In this document: piece after piece, positions 38,321-47,986 of the stretch
Layout of the letters: each line of letters starts with the position of its first letter
Numbering within the stretch: position 1 is the stretch's first letter
Assembly: GCA_900637675.1 (NCBI GenBank)
Contig: LR134389.1
Span: 1,612,001 to 1,676,000 of the forward strand
Origin: Streptococcus equi subsp. equi
GTDB lineage: Bacteria > Bacillota > Bacilli > Lactobacillales > Streptococcaceae
DNA: 64,000 nucleotides
Direction: 5' to 3'
Position numbers and translations under genes: made by a program
Notes under the pieces: generated by a model
The model's database searches: none
Seen by the model: the letters and a program-made list of their open reading frames with translations, nothing else
Told to the model about the DNA's origin: nothing

Positions 38321-39001
38321 TTAGTTATCTAGCCCAATGCCGCCACAAGAAGTCTGAGGCTCCTTATCTCTGACAGCAACTAGCCTCCCCTGCTCCAGCA
38401 GCAGAACACGATGACAAATGGCCTGACAGATATTAGCATCATGCGCAATAAAAATATAAGTCAGTTGATACTCCTGCTTTAACTCATAGAGCAAGTCCAA
38501 TAGCTGCCCTTGGGTAATAGGGTCCAAGCCACTCAAAGCCTCATCAAAAATGATCACCTCCGGCCTTAACAAAAGAGCTCTCGCTATACAAACACGCTGT
38601 AGCTGACCACCACTCAGCTCTCTGGCCTTTTTACCCAGATGAGTGGCGTCAAGACCGACCGCAGCTAGTATTTGAACAACCTCCTCTAAGGCAAAGTCCT
38701 TAGAAAGGGCCTCTGTCAATATCTCTTGAATAGTAAAGAGGGGATTGACTGATCTTAGCGCATCCTGAAAGACAAGTAAAATCCGAGGTCCACATACTTT
38801 TACAGAATAGGGCTGACCATGAAAGAGCACCTGACCAGCTGTCGGCTGCTCTAGCCCAATGATTAACCTAGCAAGCGTTGTCTTGCCACTACCACTTTCT
38901 CCCATAATCCCAAGGCTCTCACCCTTTTCCATTTGAAAATGACAATCTGTTAGCACTGGCTTTTGATGAAAGCTCTTATAAACATGTCTAAACTCTATCA
39001 T
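38321..39001 (-). CDS. Nik-like ABC importer, ATPase E
   Basis: A 226-residue ATPase with Walker A GESGSGKT, signature LSGGQLQR and Walker B VIIFDEAL. Pairs with the ATPase upstream, whose end it overlaps by 14 bp. Last gene of the nikABCDE-like operon. Intact. Confidence 0.88.
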   Translation of the reverse strand: MIEFRHVYKSFHQKPVLTDCHFQMEKGESLGIMGESGSGKTTLARLIIGLEQPTAGQVLFHGQPYSVKVCGPRILLVFQDALRSVNPLFTIQEILTEALSKDFALEEVVQILAAVGLDATHLGKKARELSGGQLQRVCIARALLLRPEVIIFDEALSGLDPITQGQLLDLLYELKQEYQLTYIFIAHDANICQAICHRVLLLEQGRLVAVRDKEPQTSCGGIGLDN

Positions 39002-39776
39002 AGCGTATCAGCCGATCATAATGATTTTGCAAAAGCAACTCCTTGGTGGCAGCCTGACTTGGCCGATGAAAAATCGACTCAACACTTCCCTGTTCGATGA
39101 TTTTTCCCTTACTCATCACCAGTAGTTGCCCTCCCAAAGTCTGTGCCAATTGGTAATCATGCGTCACTGTAATAATGGTTTTTCCCTTGTCCTGCAATAA
39201 CTTCAGCATCCGTATGATATTAGAACGATTGGCATCATCTAAAGCAGAGGTAGGCTCATCTAAAATGATAATCTGTGGGTCTAAGCACAACAAAATAGCT
39301 AGCATTACCCGCTGTAGCATACCACCACTTAGCTCAAAGGGGTACTTCCTCAGCAGCTCCTCTGGCTGCTCTAGATAGAGCTCTCGCATGAAAGGCAGAG
39401 CCCTTTTTAGACAGGCCCTTTTTGAAAGTCTCTCATGGCTTCGGATGGTTTCAAGGAGATGAGCCTCAATGGTCTGAAAGGGATTGAACATCGCCATAGG
39501 ATTTTGGACCATATAGGCCATGTGGCGCCCTCTAATGCTCTGCCATTGCTTAGCATCTAATTGATCTAGTCTCATATCTTGACAGGTAATCCTCCCTGTC
39601 ATCTGTACATTCGACGGGCATTGACCAATTAATAGCTTAGTCAAGAGGGTCTTGCCCGAACCACTCCTGCCAACAATCACCAAGGAGCTCCCCAAGGGCA
39701 ACTCAAGATTGAGCTTACTTAATAGCACATCAGAGCCATTATAAGCCGATAAATCATTAACAATTAACCGTTCCAT
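38988..39776 (-). CDS. Nik-like ABC importer, ATPase D
   Basis: ATPase with Walker A GRSGSGKT, signature LSGGMLQR and Walker B IIILDEPT. GGAGG sits just before the ATG at 39776, which is therefore preferred to the one at 39788. It overlaps the permease gene by 13 bp. Confidence 0.88.
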   Translation of the reverse strand: MERLIVNDLSAYNGSDVLLSKLNLELPLGSSLVIVGRSGSGKTLLTKLLIGQCPSNVQMTGRITCQDMRLDQLDAKQWQSIRGRHMAYMVQNPMAMFNPFQTIEAHLLETIRSHERLSKRACLKRALPFMRELYLEQPEELLRKYPFELSGGMLQRVMLAILLCLDPQIIILDEPTSALDDANRSNIIRMLKLLQDKGKTIITVTHDYQLAQTLGGQLLVMSKGKIIEQGSVESIFHRPSQAATKELLLQNHYDRLIRYDRV

Positions 39777-40570
39777 GTTTTCCTCCACCCCTTAGCATCA
39801 GCGTAATCACCTAGGCTGTTAAAAGCTAGCACAGTCACTAAAATGGCAAGCCCTGGTGACATCATGAGCCACAGAGCTGTCCTAAAATAGCTCCTTGCAT
39901 CATGCAGCATCATTCCCCATTCTGTCACATTGGGCTGAACACCGATACCCAAAAAAGAAAAGCTTGAGATCATGAGAATAATATTGCCAATATTCATCAA
40001 AGCCAACACTACAATCGGCCGATAAACAAATGGCAGGATATGCTTTTTTAAGATATGCCGCACAGATAAGCCCATTGTCTGCGCACTAATGACATATGGC
40101 TCTGCCTTAGCGCTTTTGACCATCGTGACCATCAGCCTAGCATAATACAGCCACTCTACCAGAACAATAGCTAGGATCATGTTGCCTATGCCCTGCCCAA
40201 GTATCCCCATTGTAGCTAGCGATAGTAAAAAGCTAGGAAAGGCAGAAACAACATCAGCTAGCCACAGAAAAGCTGCCTCGAGCCTTCCTTGATACCAGCC
40301 TACAACCAAACCAACCACAGCACCAATAGATAGCTCTAACAAACTAATAGTAACCGCCAAAAGCAAGGAATACTTAGCCCCATATAACAAGCGCGACAGC
40401 ACATCTCTTCCCAATTGGTCAGTTCCTAATAAGTGCTGCTGACTAGGTGGCATGAGCTTACTAGCAACATCAACAGCATGAGGATCAAAGGGAGCAAGAT
40501 AAGGAGCAAACAAGACACAGATAAACAACAGCAATAGCATAACAGCTGAACCAATTACGTATTTGGGCAT
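39764..40570 (-). CDS. Nik-like ABC importer, permease C
   Basis: A 268-residue membrane subunit of the dipeptide/nickel type with about six segments. LLGTDQLGRDVLSRLLYGAK at the N-terminal side and the EAA-like loop (AQTMGLSVRHILKKHILP) mark the ATPase contact. Overlaps the broken permease B by 16 bp. Confidence 0.88.
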   Translation of the reverse strand: MPKYVIGSAVMLLLLFICVLFAPYLAPFDPHAVDVASKLMPPSQQHLLGTDQLGRDVLSRLLYGAKYSLLLAVTISLLELSIGAVVGLVVGWYQGRLEAAFLWLADVVSAFPSFLLSLATMGILGQGIGNMILAIVLVEWLYYARLMVTMVKSAKAEPYVISAQTMGLSVRHILKKHILPFVYRPIVVLALMNIGNIILMISSFSFLGIGVQPNVTEWGMMLHDARSYFRTALWLMMSPGLAILVTVLAFNSLGDYADAKGWRKTWNG

Positions 40571-41507
40571 GCTTCCTCCTTTGTCTTGCGCAGACGAGGG
40601 TCAATAAAAGACACTAGCTCTTGAGTTATCACATGGTGTAGTAAAAACAAAGCACCAAATAAGAGCATACAGGCCTGAATAACCGGAATATCTGCTGCTT
40701 TCAGACTCATAACAAATAGACTGCCAATACCATTCCATGAGAAAATATCCTCAACAATAATAGAGCCCGTCATCAAATAAACAAAGGTCAAGCTCAAGCC
40801 TGTTGCAATAGCAGGAAAGGCATTTCTAATCAGGTGATGCTTAACAATATAATAGGTCTTAACCCCTCTTAGCCTGGCATTTTCAACATGCAGACTCGTT
40901 AGCTGCTCACTGATTGCCTTTCGTATCAAGGCAGTATATTGCCCAATCAAGGAAAAGCTAAGCGTAATACTCGGCAAAATGAGGCTGCTGGCACCCGCCT
41001 TGCCTGACACAGGCAGGAGATTTAGCTTAACAGAAAAGGCTATAATCAAGAGATAGCCCAACCAAAAGCTAGGCATTGACACAGCGACAAAGCTGAATAA
41101 ACGCACCAGCCGATCAAACAAGGAATGCTCAAACAAACCACTGCCTACCCCAAAGGAAAGGCAATCACAAGTACCAGTAAAAAAGAGGTCAAGCTTAGCA
41201 TTAGCGTTGCTAAAAAGCGCTCCACCACCAAAGGCAGGACAGGGACCTTTAACACGTAAGAGGTCCCAAAATTTCCTACAAGAATGTCAGATAACCAGGT
41301 CACATACTGCTCCCATAAAGGCTTGTCTAAGCCCAAATAGAGCCTAGCATTGTGAAGAGCTTCTGGTGTAATACTGATCTTAGATAGGCGCAAATACTGC
41401 TCTGCCGGGTTAGCGGAGGATAGCTTAACCAGAACAAAGGTCACTATCGAAATCATTAGCAAGGCGCCAAAGGTAGAAATAAGCTTCTTCATCATATTTT
41501 CTCTCAA
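40555..41507 (-). pseudogene. Nik-like ABC importer, permease B, frameshifted
   Basis: The N-terminal frame (41507 down) ends VLVIAFPLG at a TAG. The other frame resumes with GVGSGLFEHSLFDRLVRLF and runs to 40555, including the EAA loop (ENARLRGVKTYYIVKHHLIRNAFP). One base is missing from the C4 run at 41148-41151 (G run on the coding strand). The importer would lack a functional NikB-type subunit. Confidence 0.87.
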
Positions 41508-41572
41508 CCCTTCACTAAGACATCAGACAAGAATTGTCAGGATAGTCACTCACAACCAGTTCCTCTGCTCTA

Positions 41573-43194
41573 TCAATTCTTGACTGCCTTATCAGCAGCA
41601 CTTTTTTCAATGTAACGCAATGGAAGGGCATTTTCCTCTGGTGCAAAGCGCATTGTCTTAAAATCTCCCTTGCGATATACTGAAACAACTGACTGATAGG
41701 TGAGTGGAATATAAACAGCCTCATCATGCAACAATGACAATACCTGCTTATAGCCCTTGTCTACCTTATCCCCATCTGGCTCAATCAAAACAGATTTAAT
41801 CAGGCGATCAATCTCAGCCTTTGATGGCAAACTCTCCAAGGCAATATTTTCTGGGTGACCATGATCCGCTTTTGCCGTTAAGGCTGTCATCCAAGCATGA
41901 GGATCCCAAGGAGCTCCCCATGAATAGGTCAGCATCATATCAAACTGCCCTGTCTTGGCATTAGCCCAGTAGTCATCCTCCTCCATAGCTGTCAAGACCA
42001 CATCAATCCCAAGCTTTTTCCACTCGCCTTGGAAATATTCAACCAAATCCTTGTCTGTCGCTTTAGTTGAAATATAAGGCACCTGTAAACGCAACTGCTG
42101 ACCATCTTTTTCCCTAATCCCTTCTTGGTTTTCCTTCCAGCCAGCGGCTGTCAGCATGTCCTTAGCCTTTTGGAGATTGTATTCATAAGGAACTAAGCCC
42201 GCATCAGCATGCGGTGTTGTTTTTGAAAAAATGGTATCTGCTGCTGTCTCTGTTCCTCTAAAGGTGTGCTTAGCAATAGCCTTTTTGTCAACCGCATGGT
42301 TCATTGCCTGACGAACCCGCTTGTCCTGAAACACTGACTGCTTAGCATTTAACAGCAATAAACGAGTCGACATGGGCTGAGAAACATCAGTAACATACTT
42401 CTTGTCCTTAGCATACTGCACAAAGGTATCAAGACTAATCAGACCATTTCCATAGATCAAATCAATATCCCCAGCCTCAAATGCTAAGGCTCTTGTCTCA
42501 GCATCAGGCATAATCTTGATGGTTACTTCCTTTAGCTTTGGTTTTTCTCCCCAATAGCTCTCATGACGTGTAAAGGTAATGTACTCATTTGCCTTTTTCT
42601 CTTTAACAACCCATTGACCTGTACCAATCGGCTTTTTAACATTGTGCTTATTGGTGTCATCGCCATCAGGAAAACCAGCATCAGCCAAAAACCTAATCGG
42701 TCTGATCATTGACAAATCATACAAGGTAGCGCTATAAGCCTCCTTTAGCTTAATCTCAAAGGTATGATCATCTAAAGCCTTGTAGCTATCCAATTGATTG
42801 GTAAAGTGAAACCAATTATGATTGCCCTTATTCTGCTCAGAGAAAATCGAATCAAAATTCCGTTTAACATTTTGAGCATTAAAATCAGAACCATCTGAAA
42901 ATTTAGCCTGTCTCAGGTTAAAGGTATAGGTTTTGCCATCTGGGCTAATCGTCCAGCTCTCTGCTAACGCCGGCTCAATATTACCCTTGTCACCATATCG
43001 AACCAAGCCCTCATAAACCATGTCTTGAATAACAAACTGATCAGGATTGTAGCGATGAGGATTGACATCACCAAAATCCTCACCCCAAGCAATCCTCAAC
43101 TGATCCGTACGGTAAGAGGCCTGCTTAGCATTTTGACAGGCCGTCAGCAGCAAAGCAAAAAGAATAACAATAGCACATTCAATTTAGTTTTCAT
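41573..43194 (-). pseudogene. NikA-like substrate-binding lipoprotein, signal peptide frameshifted
   Basis: The mature domain is close to E. coli NikA in pattern: NPHRYNPDQFVIQDMVYEGL, PIGTGQWVVKEKKAN, GDIDLIYGNGLISLDTF. The lipobox LLLTAC is present at the beginning of the long frame. The natural start is the ATG at 43194 (MKTKLNVLLLFFLL), but a base is missing in the A3 run at 43152-43154, so start and lipobox are in different frames. Export and lipidation would fail unless slippage restores the frame. Confidence 0.82.
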
Positions 43195-43253
43195 TATGTC
43201 ATTAACTTTCTAAAGATATTAATCTATCTAATTTTAGATGTGGTTTATCACAA

Positions 43254-43271
43254 AATTAAGTATGGTTAATT
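43254..43271. promoter_or_regulatory. MtsR-like operator upstream of nikA-like gene
   Basis: AATTAAGTATGGTTAATT differs at one base from the near-palindrome upstream of mtsA (55817-55834). It lies 60-77 bp upstream of the nikA-like start codon at 43194, a position suited to promoter control. Confidence 0.6.
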
Positions 43272-43548
43272 TAATCATTTTATAGCCCTCTTGTCAAGAA
43301 AAAATGAGACAAAATCAGCCTAGAAAAAGCCAGAAGGCTACAAATAAGCAAATCGTCAAAATCATGAACACTTCAGGCTTGCTGAGGAATATTTTCTAAT
43401 GGTTATTAGAAATAATGAACAATTACCTAACAAAAGACTCCAAAATAAAGGTAAAAGACGAACATTCACCTTGCTGCTCAGCTACCAAGACAAACAATCC
43501 TGATAGCATCAATTTTCTTTAGGCTCTTAGCAATTAGTTGCAATATCA

Positions 43549-43598
43549 GATAATTTTGAATTTAATTAAAAAAAACGAAACTACGGAGACCAATTATC
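43549..43598. promoter_or_regulatory. Inverted repeat in shared 5' region of collagen-like gene
   Basis: GATAATT (43549-43555) and AATTATC (43592-43598) are separated by 36 bp with the same core (A8 tract, ACGAAACTACGGA) as at 1617-1666. Relative to that copy the arms changed at one position on each side while keeping complementarity. The rest of 43195-43548 holds no gene. Confidence 0.6.
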
Positions 43599-43695
43599 AG
43601 AAAGCTATTCACAGCCAGCAAAGGGCATGCTAAAGTATTATCTGGAAAAAGAAAGGCTTAGGAATGATTATTTCTAAACTAAAAGGAGAGAGACA

Positions 43696-43710
43696 ATGAA
43701 AAAACAATGA
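43696..43710 (+). other. Four-codon leader frame overlapping the collagen-like start
   Basis: The ATG at 43696, placed 4-5 bp after AAGGAGAG, encodes MKKQ and stops at a TGA that overlaps the ATG at 43707 (ATGA). The paralogue at 1762 has one more base here and reads through as MRKTMKKML. So either reinitiation or slippage on the A6 run (43699-43704) is needed for strong expression. Confidence 0.6.
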
Positions 43711-45335
43711 AGAAGATGCTAGCAGCCTCGACGCTCTGTATCATCATGTCAGGCAGCTTCATCAGCGGCTCAGCTAGAGTGTTAGCGGAGGAATATTATG
43801 GGTGGAATGATGTCACTGGGTCTAAGTCACCATTTCCTCTATACGTGACACCAAAAAATGGAGATAAAAATATAAAAGTTCAACAAACGGTTGTTTACTG
43901 TTTTAACAGGGATGGGCAATGGCCAGAAAATTGGGAAAAACGGATATATGAATCTCCTGATAAAGTTCCACATAAATTACCCGAATATAATAAAAAGTCA
44001 GGAAGCGATAATCTGTTTCAATTACTTAATCCCAAAATTAAGATAAAAAATCCAATGGCAGCTTTATTAGCGGTTTTGGAAGATGGATATCCTACGTCAT
44101 CTTCTTCAGGAGTAAATCAAAGAACAACTCAGCTAGCTATTTGGCATTTTACAGATGGATTAAGCAATCTTGCCCAATTTCATCTTACTCCGGAAGAAAC
44201 TTCAGCTTATAACAAGTTGATAGAAAAAGGGACAAATGCTTCTAATCAAAGTGAAAATAAACTATTAAATAAAACTTTAGATATTTATTCCTATATAGAT
44301 GGGACTGGTGATAAGAAACACAATTATCAACACCTTCTTGGCTCCACTCCAATTCCTATTGATAATTCTAAAGAAAATAAATGTCAATGTACAAAAGTTG
44401 ACTTAATGCGAACTGGAGATGGGGTTAAAATCATTGTTTATGTTGATAACAACGGAAATAATAGATATGACAACGGCGACAAAATGCTAAAAGAAGAAAC
44501 TATCAAACATGGTCAACGCGGACCTGCTGGTGAATCTGGGAAACCAGGGCCTAAAGGGGATCGAGGAGAAACTGGAGCACGCGGGCCAGCTGGGCCTCAG
44601 GGCAAACCTGGGAAACAAGGACCTAGAGGTGATAAAGGAGAAACCGGAGAACGGGGACCTCAAGGGGAAAAAGGTGAACCTGGAACTCCTGGTCCTAAAG
44701 GAGAAGACGGTAAAGACGGGGCTCCTGGGCGTGACGGACAACCGGGGCCTAAGGGTGAAAAAGGTGACCCTGGAAAAGACGGACAAGATGGAAAACCAGG
44801 GGAAAAAGGAGAACCTGGAATTCCTGGTCCTAAAGGAGAAGACGGTAAAGATGGGGCTCCTGGGCGTGACGGACAACCGGGGCCTAAGGGTGAAAAAGGT
44901 GACCCTGGAAAAGACGGACAAGATGGAAAACCAGGGGAAAAAGGTGACCCTGGACGCGATGGTAAAGATGGAGAAAAAGGCGAACGCGGTGAACAAGGGC
45001 CTAAAGGAGAACGCGGTGAGCAGGGACCTCAAGGAGAGCGTGGGGAGCAAGGACCTCGTGGGGAAAATCATACTCCTACCCCAGACCCAATGCCTGAGCC
45101 GGCACCTAAACCAGAATCCAAACCTGAACCTAAGCCGACACCTCAACCAGAGGTTAAGCCTCTGCCAGAGACTAAACCTCAAAAACCAACCAAGCCGTCA
45201 GCAATGGCTAGCCAACCAAGTAGCAAAGCACTACCAAAAACAAATGACACTAGCGGCTTAATGACTGTACTTGGAACAGGCTTGCTCTCTCTTCTTGGAT
45301 TAGGCTTCCTGGCAAAACGCAAAAGAAAGCAATAA
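43707..45335 (+). CDS. Thioester-domain collagen-like LPXTG surface protein
   Basis: A 542-residue wall-anchored adhesin. Signal peptide with cleavage near VLAEE; thioester domain with Cys65 in VYCFNRDG and Gln142 in TTQLAIWHF, which should form an internal Cys-Gln thioester that can bond covalently to host amines; a CQC-containing module; Gly-X-Y triplets from ~269 to ~453; a Pro-rich stalk; LPKTN at 509, membrane segment and KRKRKQ tail. Translation begins at the internal ATG 43707 as read. Promoter region shared with the gene at 1762. Confidence 0.93.
   Translation: MKKMLAASTLCIIMSGSFISGSARVLAEEYYGWNDVTGSKSPFPLYVTPKNGDKNIKVQQTVVYCFNRDGQWPENWEKRIYESPDKVPHKLPEYNKKSGSDNLFQLLNPKIKIKNPMAALLAVLEDGYPTSSSSGVNQRTTQLAIWHFTDGLSNLAQFHLTPEETSAYNKLIEKGTNASNQSENKLLNKTLDIYSYIDGTGDKKHNYQHLLGSTPIPIDNSKENKCQCTKVDLMRTGDGVKIIVYVDNNGNNRYDNGDKMLKEETIKHGQRGPAGESGKPGPKGDRGETGARGPAGPQGKPGKQGPRGDKGETGERGPQGEKGEPGTPGPKGEDGKDGAPGRDGQPGPKGEKGDPGKDGQDGKPGEKGEPGIPGPKGEDGKDGAPGRDGQPGPKGEKGDPGKDGQDGKPGEKGDPGRDGKDGEKGERGEQGPKGERGEQGPQGERGEQGPRGENHTPTPDPMPEPAPKPESKPEPKPTPQPEVKPLPETKPQKPTKPSAMASQPSSKALPKTNDTSGLMTVLGTGLLSLLGLGFLAKRKRKQ
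44676..44945 (+). repeat. 135-bp direct repeat in the collagen region
   Basis: Two almost identical 45-codon blocks (starting GAACCTGGA at 44676 and 44811) encode EPG(T/I)PGPKGEDGKDGAPG and what follows. In-frame duplication, so it alters rod length only. Confidence 0.9.
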
Positions 45336-45386
45336 CTAACACATAATCATTAGTAATCCATTCATTATCCATTTACAAGTTATCAT

Positions 45387-45429
45387 AAAAAAGCCTTATC
45401 ATTCCTTGACTGGTATGATAAGGCTTTTT
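45387..45429 (+). terminator. Terminator of the collagen-like gene
   Basis: AAAAGCCTTATCAT pairs with ATGATAAGGCTTTT. The sequence is related to the terminator at 2868, another sign that the two loci are copies. Confidence 0.85.
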
Positions 45430-45504
45430 GTTTACCCTATATAGCTCTACCCTTACTCCAAAAATCACTTAACCCTAGGAAAAGGCTGACTATCATTTTT
45501 GGCC

Positions 45505-45544
45505 AAAAAAAGACAGACACCAATTCATGATGTCTGTCTCAAAA
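45505..45544 (-). terminator. Terminator of rplK-rplA
   Basis: On the minus strand GACAGACA pairs with TGTCTGTC and is followed by T7, 35 bp after the rplA stop. Confidence 0.85.
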
Positions 45545-45578
45545 CCAATCCCTTTTAGGGTCAGTCCTTAATTACTTA

Positions 45579-46268
45579 TTAAAATGAACTTGGATCTACC
45601 TTGATACCCACACCTTGTGTAGTTGTGATAGATACGTTAGTCATGTAAGTACCCTTTGCAGTAGCTGGCTTAGCCTTAACCATTACCTCATGGAAAGCCT
45701 TAAAGTTTTCAACCAACTTGTCAGCGTCAAATGATACTTTACCAATGATAGCTTGTACGTTACCTGCTTTATCAGCACGATAGGTAATTTTACCACCCTT
45801 AGACTCTTCAACCGCCTTAGCAACGTCCATTGTTACTGTACCAGTTTTAGGGTTTGGCATCAAGTTACGAGGTCCAAGGACACGTCCAAGACGTCCAACA
45901 ATAGCCATCATATCTGGTGTTGCAATAACAACATCAAAATCAAGCCAGCCGCCATTGATCTTAGCAACAAGGTCATCTTCACCAACGAAGTCTGCACCAG
46001 CTGCCTTTGCTTCTTCAGCTTTTGCTCCACGAGCAAAAACAAGGACACGCTGAGTTTTACCAGTTCCGTTTGGCAACACCATCGCACCACGAATTTGTTG
46101 GTCTGCCTTGCGAACGTCGATGTTTAAGTTATAAGCAACTTCTACAGAAGCGTCAAATTTTGCGAAGTTAGTTTCTTTTGCGAGTGCTACAGCTTCCTCT
46201 ACACTGTATGCCTTTGTGCTGTCCACTTTTTCAAGTGCTGCACGCATTTGTTTGCTTTTTTTAGCCAT
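45579..46268 (-). CDS. rplA: Ribosomal protein L1
   Basis: L1 stalk protein of the 50S subunit and usually a translational repressor of its own operon. 229 residues; the block [19 protein letters not shown] is diagnostic. Second gene after rplK with a 105-bp spacer. Confidence 0.98.
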
Positions 46269-46373
46269 TTTTATCTTCTCCTTGTAATGTGGTCATATCG
46301 ATTTGATTTAAAAATCTCCCACGTCACTCATCTCTATGATGAAGTCTTGCGGGTAATAAGGGCAGGTTGCTGA

Positions 46374-46799
46374 TTAATCAGTAACGGTGAATCCCATAGA
46401 ACGAGCAGTACCTTCAATCATACGCATTGCAGCTTCAATGTTTGCAGCGTTTAAATCTGGCATCTTAGTTTCAGCAATTTCTTGTACTTGTGCACGAGTA
46501 ACTGTCGCAACTTTAGTTTTGTTAGGTGTACCTGATCCTTTTTCAACACCTGCAGCCTTCTTTAAAAGAACAGCAGCTGGTGGTGTCTTTGTGATGAAAT
46601 CAAATGATTTGTCTTCGTAAACTGAGATAACAACCGGGATAATCATACCAGCCTGATCAGCTGTACGAGCATTAAATTCCTTAGTGAATCCCATGATGTT
46701 GATACCTGCTTGACCAAGAGCTGGTCCAACTGGTGGAGCTGGTGTCGCTTTACCAGCAGGGATTTGAAGTTTTACAAGTTTTTCGACTTTTTTAGCCAT
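46374..46799 (-). CDS. rplK: Ribosomal protein L11
   Basis: Binds the GTPase centre of 23S rRNA. 141 residues; Pro-rich start [29 protein letters not shown] is diagnostic. The RBS AGGAGG is close to consensus. Confidence 0.98.
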   Translation of the reverse strand: MAKKVEKLVKLQIPAGKATPAPPVGPALGQAGINIMGFTKEFNARTADQAGMIIPVVISVYEDKSFDFITKTPPAAVLLKKAAGVEKGSGTPNKTKVATVTRAQVQEIAETKMPDLNAANIEAAMRMIEGTARSMGFTVTD

Positions 46800-46856
46800 T
46801 TTTAAAAATCCTCCTGTTGTGGTTTTGGCGGTAATTCACGATTTTTACCTCCCACA

Positions 46857-46907
46857 GGTATGCTAGAGCATACCTTACCATTATACCTTATTAGACAGAT
46901 AAATCAA
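46857..46907 (-). promoter_or_regulatory. rplK promoter and 5'-terminal hairpin
   Basis: On the minus strand TTGATT (46902-46907) and TATAAT (46880-46885) are spaced by 16 bp. The expected transcript starts near 46873, inside a perfect stem GGTATGCT-AG-AGCATACC (46857-46874), so the mRNA begins with a hairpin. It may stabilise the message or take part in L1 control. Confidence 0.65.
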
Positions 46908-46999
46908 GTCATTTTCACAAAAATGTTACCGCAAATAGCAGATGTCTCCTATGGCACTAGCAGTACAAGCATGTGAGGCTTCCAAGGAGCCGCTTCTAG

Positions 47000-47027
47000 T
47001 TGACTTTTAAGCGTTTTTTTATTATAA
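47000..47027 (+). promoter_or_regulatory. Promoter abutting the LacI-type start codon
   Basis: TTGACT (47000-47005) and TTATAA (47022-47027) are 16 bp apart. The -10 box ends 7 bp before the ATG at 47035, which would make the transcript leaderless or nearly so. Confidence 0.5.
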
Positions 47028-47034
47028 CAAAGCT

Positions 47035-47832
47035 ATGCATAAGAAAGTTACGATCAAAGATGTCGCACGCGAGGCGGGAGTTTCTGTGGCTACTGTCTCC
47101 TATGTCATCAATAACAGAGAAGATCAAAAAATTAGCCCTGAAACGCGCAATAAAGTGCTGCAAATGATTAATCTTTTAAATTATCGGCCAAACCAAGCCG
47201 CAAAATCACTCGTGACACAAAAAAGACAGCTAATCGCCCTTTACTACAAAGAGCACAGCTCTGTTTTAAAAAGAGCAGAGCAGCTTCACTTTATCACCCA
47301 GCTATCTGCCTTTCTTTACACAAAGCACTATCACTTGATTTGCCTTAATCAAGAATACATCGGAAAATATGATGTAGCAGATGTCATTCTCACCCTAGAG
47401 GTCACCAAAGAGGAATTTTACAAGATCGGAAATAGCAACTTTGTTCCTTTGATTGCTATTGATAGTATTATTGATGATCCCTTATTTTTCCAGATTAATA
47501 GTGACCCTCATCTCCTGTTCAATAAAGCCAGTGCTTATTTTGCAGGGGAGCCCTTTGAACTGGTTAGCCTGCCTATTCAAAACCAAGAAATCACTCAAGG
47601 ACTCGCTCAACAGTTTGATAACATTTGCTGGATTCACTCTATTTGCGACATCGAAAGCGTGTCTAAGGGGAATATTCTAGTTATTGATGATACTGTCAAT
47701 CATATTCTTAGTAAGCACAAGAACAAACTATACCTGCCAAGTATCTCAGAAGCTAAGCTTCTGAAGCTTTTTCAGGCTATTGAGTGGGCTTCCAAAAGAG
47801 AAGCAATCAACAATCATAATATTTTGGTTTAA
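47035..47832 (+). CDS. LacI-type DNA-binding regulator with short effector domain
   Basis: N-terminal LacI helix-turn-helix and hinge (VTIKDVAREAGVSVATVSYVINNRE...NYRPNQAAKSL). The remaining ~200 residues are much shorter and only weakly like the sugar-binding domain of the family; 265 residues against the usual ~330. No Shine-Dalgarno sequence is seen. There is no neighbouring sugar operon, so its target is unknown. Confidence 0.85.
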   Translation: MHKKVTIKDVAREAGVSVATVSYVINNREDQKISPETRNKVLQMINLLNYRPNQAAKSLVTQKRQLIALYYKEHSSVLKRAEQLHFITQLSAFLYTKHYHLICLNQEYIGKYDVADVILTLEVTKEEFYKIGNSNFVPLIAIDSIIDDPLFFQINSDPHLLFNKASAYFAGEPFELVSLPIQNQEITQGLAQQFDNICWIHSICDIESVSKGNILVIDDTVNHILSKHKNKLYLPSISEAKLLKLFQAIEWASKREAINNHNILV

Positions 47833-47840
47833 CCATGATA

Positions 47841-47876
47841 AGAGCTTAGCAACAAGCTTGCTGCTAAGCTCTTTTT
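47841..47876 (+). terminator. Terminator of the LacI-type gene
   Basis: AGAGCTTAGCA pairs with TGCTAAGCTCT and is followed by TTTT, 9 bp after the stop. Confidence 0.85.
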
Positions 47877-47986
47877 GTTGGTCAAGAGGCCAACTTTATT
47901 TAGGTATCAGTCAGTGTGCCAGCTCTTTTAGCCACTAAAAGCAGGAATTAGTTTACAAGTCTACCAATTGGGTATAAAATAGACTT

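Noticed and set aside
41515..41727. Short minus-strand frame at the end of nikA-like gene
   Set aside because: It lies in another frame over the C-terminal coding part, which is clearly NikA-like.
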